Shown in pieces: positions 56,839-64,000 of a DNA stretch of 64,000 nt (position 1 is its first letter; the number at the start of each line of letters is the position of its first letter). The translations under genes and the position numbers were made by a program. The stretch spans positions 33,302,405-33,366,404 of the forward strand of contig CM065301.1 of NCBI GenBank assembly GCA_032871835.1, written 5' to 3'. Source of the stretch: Dipteronia dyeriana (taxonomy: Eukaryota > Streptophyta > Magnoliopsida > Sapindales > Sapindaceae). The notes beneath the pieces were generated by a model. The model searched no databases and was not told the origin of the DNA. It saw only the letters and a list, made by a program, of their open reading frames with translations.

Positions 56839-58078
56839 TTGGATGACTCAACTAAAAAAATAGTTGGAAGAAGACATACTTTCATAAGACCCCTTGGAGC
56901 CAAAGCGCATAGGTACAGGTCAGCAAGGTACACTATGATTAGAGGAGAATTGTACAGAAGAGGGTTCTATAGAAAACTCCAAAAGTGTGTGTCAGATGAG
57001 GATGCACACCGGATATTACAAGAAATCCATAGTGGAGTATGTGGGAATCATACATGCGGTAGAAGCTGGGCACACAAGGTACTCAAACAAGGTTTTTATT
57101 GGCCTTATCTGTTCTCTGATGCACAACGATGCTCAGAAAGTTGCAATGCTTGCCAAAGGATCGCCAATGACATTCGGTAACCCCCTAAACACCTCAGAAG
57201 CCTCACATCCCCATGGCCATTTGATATGTGGGGATTGAACCTAATTGGCTCGATGCCAGCAAGAACAGAGGGTGGAGATAAGCATGCAATTGTGGCTATT
57301 GATTATTTCACAAAGTGGGTAGAAGCTGAAACGTTAGTACATATCATGGAAGAAAACACCATAAGATTTATGAAGAAAAACATACTCTACATATTTGGAG
57401 TCCTGAACATTATTATCACAGACAACAGCACCCAATTAAACAATCAAAAGTTCAGGCAACTGTGCAACGAGTACCGAATTATAAATTATTATGCTACACC
57501 TGCCCACCCTCAAACAAATGGACAAGCTGAAGCAGTGAACAAAGTCATCAAGCACACGCTCAAAGAAAAGCTAGATGCCAAAAAGGGCAGTTGGATTGAA
57601 AAACTTCCTGAAGTATTGTGGGCTTATCGGACAACAGTAAGAACTTTTACATGAGAAACACTGTTTTCTTTGGCATTCGGAACAGAGGTTGTCATCCCTA
57701 TAGAAACATCATATATGTCGCCCAGAGTTAGGCTATATGATGAAGATCGTAATGTTGATATGTTATTACAAGGCCTGGATAAGTTAGAAGAAACAAAGGA
57801 GAAATCCCGAGTGCGAAATGCAGCATATTAGTAAAGAGAGGCTAGGCACTACAATTCTTATGTCAGGGTTAAGAGGTTCCAAATAGGAGACCTGGTGCTC
57901 AAAAAAGTATCGTTGAACACAAAAAAATAAGGTCGCAGACTCATTGGCTGACACATGGGAAGGCCCATACAAGATTGAAGGGGTGGCTGGCAATAGAGCA
58001 TATTGGACCACCCGATCAGATGGAGGGGTTTTACCCCGACCATACAACGCCCAATATTTAAAGATTTTCTATCCTTAA
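56839..58078 (+). pseudogene. Gypsy integrase
   Basis: 56839-57180 has the HHCC zinc region (HSGVCGNHTCGRSWAHKVLKQ...CNACQ). After a frameshift at about 57170 the core is 57226-57654: WGLNLIGSMPARTEGGDKHAIVAIDYFTKW, IIITDNSTQLNNQKF and TPAHPQTNGQAEAVNK, so D, D and E are present. A stop breaks it after TTVRTFT (57652); the C-terminal part (AFGTEVVIPIETSY..., QIGDLVLKK, GPYKI text) continues with more stops to about 58078. Integrase would insert the cDNA into chromatin. This copy is dead. Confidence 0.9.
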
Positions 58079-58639
58079 AATTTGCTTTTTAGTCAGGATA
58101 TTTTTAGTAATTTATTTTTAGCAACCTTTGAGATTTTTTCCATAGTCTTAGTTTTACAGAATTATGAATAAAAACCGGATAAGGGATTCCCAGAAATATG
58201 AGCAAATGATAATAAGAACATATGAAAAGACTTGAGCATATGATAATAAGAACAAAAGAAAAGATTTGAGAATTGACAAGCAATAAATTGCTCGGGGCCA
58301 TTAATTTGGTGAAAATCCTGATTGGGTGGAGAAGCTCAAAAGAGCATGCCATCCGAGTAAGGTCAACCAAGACCTTAACGAAAAGGCAAACCCGATGCAC
58401 AAGATTTTGGAAAACGGCTCAGACATAGTCGGATAAACTCCAATGAGTTGCGCAGCTGTGTTAAGCAATTCGAAGCTTAACGATTAGGCAAACCCTTGCA
58501 CATACAAAACTAGGAGACGTCCTCAGTGACATGCGCAAGGACTTAAATGTATGATCGTGGTGAGCCTCGATGCAACATTTGGGTAGCAACCGAGTACGAA
58601 GTACAAGTGCAAGTCTATTTGCCTTTGTTTCAAGATTAC

Positions 58640-58920
58640 TCGGTTAATAATATTAGCCGGTTAATAAGATACTTGGCGTTATAACCAAACCAATTAATAA
58701 GATACTTGACATAACTAGTTTATAAGATACTTGGCATTTAAAACAAAGAAATTCGGGCAACAAAGTTAGCCAGTTAATAAGATACTTGGCATTTAAAACA
58801 AAGAAATTTGGGCAACAAAGTTAGCCAGTTAATGAGATACTTGGCATTTAGAACGAAGTTGATCTACTCGGATAATGACATTAGTCAGTTAAAAAAAATA
58901 AAGGATACTTGGCGTTTCTC
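58640..58920 (+). repeat. ~55-bp tandem repeat between integrase and antisense ORF
   Basis: The unit ggcaacaaagttagccagtt followed by aataagatacttggcatttaaaacaaagaaatt occurs two to three times cleanly, with looser copies on both sides (agatacttgg recurs seven times). 58080-58640 has no gene. Confidence 0.75.
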
Positions 58921-59026
58921 ATTGGGTTTGCATTACCCTGTTCAAAATATTCAAAATTAATTCACGACTAAGAGCAGTCACGTAAATATGGATTTTTATT
59001 AATTATAGAAGATATTACAAGGTTCG

Positions 59027-62000
59027 TCAAATACATCTAAGACGGAGTCGAGGACTTCGAGTTCTTGTCAATGCTCGGGTCAGGCACCATTTCATATTCA
59101 CGGAGAGGACTTTCGTTCGAAGGCTAAGTGATTGTTTCAACCTGATCATCCATCCAAGTATAATCCATTCCGGAGACCGATCCAATGTCCGTTTTCGACC
59201 CATCCACATCGGCTTCCTGACTGGCATAAAAAGTTGAAGAGAATGCTCGGTTGGGACCTCCAAGTGCATAGGATGGGGTTCTTTACCTTGGCTTCGACAA
59301 TAAGCTCTCCACTCCCTCATTTGAGTTCGAAGAGACTCCAAGAACCGGTCTATATGGTTTTTTATTGACAATTCCCAGTTATCTCGGGCCTTGTCAGTCG
59401 CCCGGTTGTTTACTTTGAAGAACTCGCCAACCGAAACCAACCCTCTTTAGAACTCCCTAAGAAGTAAGGCATCATAAGCTAGGGACCTCTTAAAGCGATC
59501 AACCCTCGTTGGAACTCTATAAGGAGTAAGGCATCATAAGTCGGGGACCTCTTAAAAGCAATCAATCCCCGTTGGAACTTGAGGTTTTCAAAAGGGATTC
59601 AACAGCCAGGGTCTAGCGCTCAAGGTTTTTAATTTTGCACTCATAGTATAACTTTGCTAGTTCAGCCTCTTGCTCAGCTCTAAGCATTGACTCCTAGGCG
59701 ATGGAGTGCAAGTCTTGAAAAGATTTTGCCTTCTCTTTTACAGCAGAAGTCCTCTCCTCGGTTTCCATCTATTTCGCCAAACAACGATCGGTGAACTCTT
59801 GGGAAAAACTCACTTCCCTCTGATAGGCCACCTCAATCCGAGCACGGTTATCCTCACTCTCTTTTAATTGAGCTTCTAGATGCCTTATCCGATTGACTAG
59901 ATGTTGTTACGTCTGGACTGCCTCAGTAAACTTAGCGACCACCTGCAAGGAAGTGGGTTAAAGATACCCAAAGTTAAGACACAATAATGCAAAATGCAGT
60001 TTGGAAGACTTACGTAGGTTGTACCATTGAAAATATTATGAAGATGCTCTGTTGGGGAACCACTCCTGAAGCGGCTCCAATGGTCGTCACCAATGAAAGC
60101 TCGGCCAGATGACATGGCTCTCTGCATATCTTAGGGGTTGGACATGTAGACTTTCCCAAGGATCCTACTCATGCATCCTCAACCTCAACCCCCGGGGGTA
60201 AAGAATTTTCTTTGTTAAAACTCTCTTGAGGATATTTCCTTCCCAAAGATTTATCCATTTAAGCACTTAGGGAATCCTTAACATCAGCATATTCATCGCT
60301 CGATTCAATGAACGACACCACTCAGGGAATTTTCAAAAGGGGTCGAGCAGGAGAATCAACTGCCTTCCTTTTTCCAGCCAGAGTACGATAGAAGCAGAGG
60401 TGAGCTGCAGGGTCATCCTGATGCTACGTAATATCTTGAAAGGGCAAAAAAAATCAGGAAGATGGTCAACCTGTTCCGTAGGGGGTTCCCCAACTCCTTC
60501 ACCTCTATCAATAAACTGTTCAGCTGGCACCTCATCAACAGGGGAACTAGGTTCACTAGATGTTACACCACAGGGTGCCAACCTCGCATGCCTTCATTCT
60601 CAGACCGTTGGTCGTTATCAGGTCCCATAGGGTCACTCGAGCCATTTGATTCCCTCACGGTTGGTTGAATGACCTCTTTAGAAACATACTCAAGAACTTG
60701 CTTATCTGTTTCCTCAGAATTCTCATCAGACTCATCATCAGGTGAAGCAATCCCTTCCTCGTTTTGACGAGAAGCATCCTTGCGACTTGCCTGAATAATC
60801 GCCTTTACCTGGCGGGCTTGGGCATCGCAGATGACGTCCATATCATATACTAAATCTAGAAGGGGAAATGAGTTAGAAGAGCAGATAGTAAAAAGCACTC
60901 AAAATGAAAGCAATAGGAAAGTTCACTTACATCGTCTACGACGAGCATAAATCTGAGTAAAGAAGCTAAGTTCCATCATTTTCTACTCATAAAAAAGGTA
61001 GGACCTGCTTCTTTTTTCCAAAGTACGCACTGCCTCTCGAGCAAGGTTAGACAACTAAGCATCGGTGAAAATGGGCGGTGTTTTATTCCAATGATCGGGA
61101 GAGCAAAAGTAACGAGGAACCTTCAGTACTTTCTGAGATTCATCGACTGAAAGCTCGACCCGGTTTTCCCAGTTCCCTCATATGAAAAACAAATTGTTTT
61201 TCCAGCATTTGTTTGAACTGGGAAAACCTTAGATAAAAAAAAAACCCTTTTCCTTGACGTCTAAGGAAGTTTCGACACCCCGACTCACCTTCAGTCCCTC
61301 GGGATCCAGTTATCCGGATTGTTAGACAAAAGAAAAAAAGTCCTAGTCTTACCGGACTGCCTAAGAGTATAAAACTGCCTTATTTCATGGGGAGAAAGCA
61401 GGAACAACTTCATCCGGCTACACATGTGCCACATGCACATTAGAATCCTATAGTTGTTCGTGGCAAGCTAAGCTAGAGCAATCCCAGCCTCGGCAAAGAA
61501 CCAGGCAATGAAAGGTTGAAGGGGAATAGTCACCCTGCAGCTAAATATGGATCCATGAATTGTAACCATACCCGAGGGAGGATTCCACGTGGCTCTATAA
61601 CCAGCAGGCATCATCGAGATAGAATCATCTAGATCAAACCGATCATGATATTTCTTGATCTCTGTATCCCCAAATACATTTGGTTCGGCATCATATGCAC
61701 TCGGACGATCAAGAGAGAAGAGAATCCGAGAGGCACGGTGTTCTTCTTCAACATCATTCTCACTAACTACTTGCCTCCCAATCTGAATGTCGTTTGAACC
61801 GTGTTTGTGAACCGAGCCATTACTTTGATGCTTCCCTATCCTTGATCGTAAAGGAACCCTATGACGATCAGAAATGGAAGACTCACACATAGAAGAAGAT
61901 TCATGGCTAGGGCTAGAAGGAACACAAGGGTAAAGCCCAGAAATGTCAACATTAAAAAAATAAGGTTGATCAGGGGGTGATTCCCCTAATAATTTATAAA

Positions 62001-62094
62001 TGCACGAAACTAGATAGGTATCTCCACGCTCAAGCGCATCAAAAGCTTTAGCAGAAAAACAGTATCGTGTTATAGGATACATGGAAACTGTCAT
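59027..62094 (-). pseudogene. Antisense ORF of Tat-type gypsy element (transposase_28-like family)
   Basis: The minus strand starts with ATG at 62094: 208 codons with a conserved globular part (PAGYRATWNPPSG, TIPLQPFIAWFFAEAGIALA). A stop follows, and the same text goes on (ILMCMWHMCSRMKLFLLS, SGKTRTFFLLSNNPDNW). Frames 60898-60563 and 60581-60333 are acidic linkers. At about 59940-59560 there is coiled-coil text (HLEAQLKESEDNRARIEVAY). The last piece is 59440-59027 (NHIDRFLESLRTQMREWRAY). Several stops and frame changes were seen. Tat-lineage elements are known to carry such an ORF between integrase and 3' LTR; its function is unknown. Gene prediction often lists it as a host gene. Confidence 0.75.
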
Positions 62095-62634
62095 TTAAAG
62101 CAGATGCGGGAGACAGGGAAAAACCTTCAACGAAGAATGAATAGCAGATCTGTGCATAAGAGCAGGAAGGCAGAAGCAAGCCTGAGTTTTCTTTTCGTAA
62201 AGACAACGATGAAATAGCCCTCCATAATTTAAATAAGCCACTTAATGATAAAAACACGAAACCCTAGGGTTTGGAAAGGCGGAAAGATTGAAAAAAGGAG
62301 GGACGTTTGATGATATAAGCAGTGTATCAAACAATTAGCAGGTCATATCTCATAAATGCCAACAAGTACACCAAACGATAGAATGACACGCATCGATAAG
62401 AAAACAGATCAATCCGTCAGAATTTCAGAATGTCACAATCATAGGGATTTCGGGTGAAAAGACAAAATTACACATACATGGTTTCCATTAAGACACATCA
62501 TTAACGATGTGAATTAATTTAAGGATTAGTATTCCTATTTTAATGAGGCATTAATGAAGGAAATAACAAGAAGCAAGACGGAGATTCAACGATTAAAATA
62601 CTTTCGCCAAAATGAATTCCACTCAGCAAAAGTA

Positions 62635-62648
62635 TTTTAAGGGGGTAT
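62635..62648 (+). other. Gypsy polypurine tract
   Basis: ttttaagggggtat directly before the 3' LTR start at 62649. Confidence 0.7.
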
Positions 62649-63521
62649 TGTTATATGTATATTTCATTAAATGTACACGCCACTGACAGATAAGGCAACC
62701 TCTCAAGAAGATTGTTAGATAAACATCCAAGCTGGCAACAGAAACACCATCGGAGGTGTTACCAAAACACAAAAATCCGAATAAGGCCAAATATAAATAT
62801 TCGACACATTTAGCTTTACTCGAGACAACATGAGAAACCCAAGTAAAGAAGCCGAATATGTGATCTAAAAGAAAATAAGCTCAATGAGGAATATATAATC
62901 ATACTCCAATAGGGAAATATCCTTATTTTCATCCTCCGTATCAGAGGAGGGAAGAATTTAAAGAGTTTCTAGAAGGATAAATCACCAAACAGGGAACGAG
63001 TCCAAATCAATCAACAACTTTACTCTTCCAAAAGACTGCACACCGACTAGAAAATAAGTCCTAAACAGACTACAATTAGAATCCCATTCAGATTCACATT
63101 CGATCACAATATCTCAAAAATAGGAAAGAAGACAAAAATGATTTCGATAAGTAATCAGTTTCAGTTAAATACAATCACCTTTCCTTACTTGTGTAACAAG
63201 GATTAGGGTTCTATACACATATAAATAGACACTTTAAACATATAAATAGACCCACAATCCCACTGAAAAGGGGGATGACAGAAAATAATGATCAAAAAAG
63301 AGGTAAGAGAGATTGAGTGGTGTGATGTAATACTCAATAGTGAATTTTACTTGGTTGTGCATTCAACCACCCGTGGATGTTTCTCCGATCATCGGAGTTT
63401 TACCACATATACTCGTGTCATAACAATATCAATTGCATTCTCTTTCTCTTTCTCTTTTAACTGGTCATAATCAAATCCAGCGTTGTTTACTTTTTTACCC
63501 ATCAACAAATTGACGTCAACA
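62649..63521 (+). repeat. Gypsy 3' LTR
   Basis: tgttatatgtatatttcatt...gacgtcaaca, 873 bp. It carries a duplicated TATA region (catataaatagac twice, 63217-63252) where the 5' LTR has one. Confidence 0.9.
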
Positions 63522-64000
63522 ATTCCAAATCCTAAACCCAAAAAAACACGATGCAATACTTACTATACCCAACTATGGTCACATATTTCAACAACAAAAG
63601 TAAATCTAAAGTTGCAACCCCTGTTCAAAGGTACATGTAATACCATGTTTCACCAATAGATAATCATCAACATTCCAACAACATTCCATCATAATTTCAT
63701 GACAAATGCAAAAAAGGTCATGAAATACTTTGTTTCACTACCCTCTTAAGAGTTCCCACCCATTTGCCACCATAAGTGATGATTAACCAATTTCATTGCG
63801 TCCATTCCTGCATGTTAACAAATAAAAATCCCACATTAAGATTGAAATTTATTAAACCCGCAGCACAGAAAATGTTTTAGCAATTAAACAGACCAGATGC
63901 CATCTGGCATCAGTTAAACACACCAGGTGCAAACAATTAAACACACTAGCTAGCATTAGGAATTAAACACACCATATGGAATCGGGAATTAAAAACACCA
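63522..64000. repeat. Right flank: dispersed repeat with inverted aattaaacacac minisatellite
   Basis: No gene. 63700-63810 resembles 1880-1980. From about 63875 to the window end, aattaaaca(c/g)acca-type units repeat; this is the reverse complement of the 51745-52260 repeat motif. Confidence 0.6.

Larger units (their letters stand above)
52339..63521 (+). mobile_element. Decayed Tat-lineage Ty3/gypsy retrotransposon with antisense ORF
   Basis: LTRs 52339-53191 and 62649-63521, PBS 53194-53212, PPT about 62635-62648. Order on plus: Gag, zinc knuckle, RT, RNase H, integrase, which is the Ty3/gypsy order. On minus between integrase and 3' LTR lies an additional ORF of the kind known for the Tat/Retand lineage. 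Total 11.2 kb. Numerous stops and shifts, and the protease is missing. LTRs differ at roughly 9% over the first 175 bases by manual count. No clear target duplication (cttct against attcc). Confidence 0.92.

Noticed and set aside
58223..58265. Repeated 'gagcatatgataataagaaca' near the integrase end as a regulatory array
   Set aside because: Only two copies in a decayed noncoding spacer; nothing ties it to a function.

Overview
The window looks like gene-poor, AT-rich chromosomal DNA of a flowering plant, probably a eudicot; the species cannot be told. It holds one conventional gene: an apparently complete, single-exon two-domain cysteine-rich repeat secretory protein (DUF26/Gnk2 type) at 3956-4729. 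Almost everything else is LTR retrotransposon sequence in several generations, much of it nested, with large AT-rich spacers.

Layout. 1-1737 is the end of a large Ty1-copia LTR (here called family A). 1738-7100 is a gene island with minisatellites, the secretory-protein gene and AT-rich intergenic DNA. 7100-16516 is a mosaic of LTR pieces: a SIRE-like LTR fragment, a family-B copia LTR split by a family-A solo LTR and by a family-B solo LTR (5-bp target duplication catga), a PBS, and a chimeric LTR fragment.

16396-44444 is a four-level nest on the minus strand. The outermost element, E3 (SIRE-like copia; gag pieces at 16396-16516 and 40783-41860, LTR 41885-44444), is interrupted by E2 (gag-only SIRE-like copia, 16517-40777, duplication aactt). 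The 5' LTR of E2 is interrupted by E1 (Ty1-copia, family-A LTRs, 23064-39852, duplication ctact). The integrase of E1 is interrupted by E0 (27681-34374, plus strand, duplication gtgcc/atgcc).

E0 is the most interesting object. It is a Ty3/gypsy-derived, pol-less element with a degenerate tRNA-Asp-type PBS and half a gag. It carries an intact intronless 217-codon LONELY GUY (LOG)-like cytokinin-activating-enzyme ORF ending in an EAR-like DLNLSL motif, and upstream of it a decayed Cys/His-rich ORF that I do not recognise.

44445-52338 holds a probable gypsy LTR fragment, a 5-kb AT-rich block without coding support but with tandem repeats and a copia-type PBS at its right edge, and a minisatellite. 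52339-63521 is a nearly full-length but decayed Tat-lineage Ty3/gypsy element (gag, RT, RNase H, integrase on plus; an additional antisense ORF on minus). Its two flanks carry the same TTTAATTG-type minisatellite in opposite orientations, as if it sits inside a terminal-inverted-repeat element.

All retroelement enzymes seen are broken. Only the secretory protein and the LOG-like ORF look translatable in full. Coordinates of element ends come from reading TG...CA ends, PBS, PPT and target duplications by eye. Divergence statements are rough manual counts.
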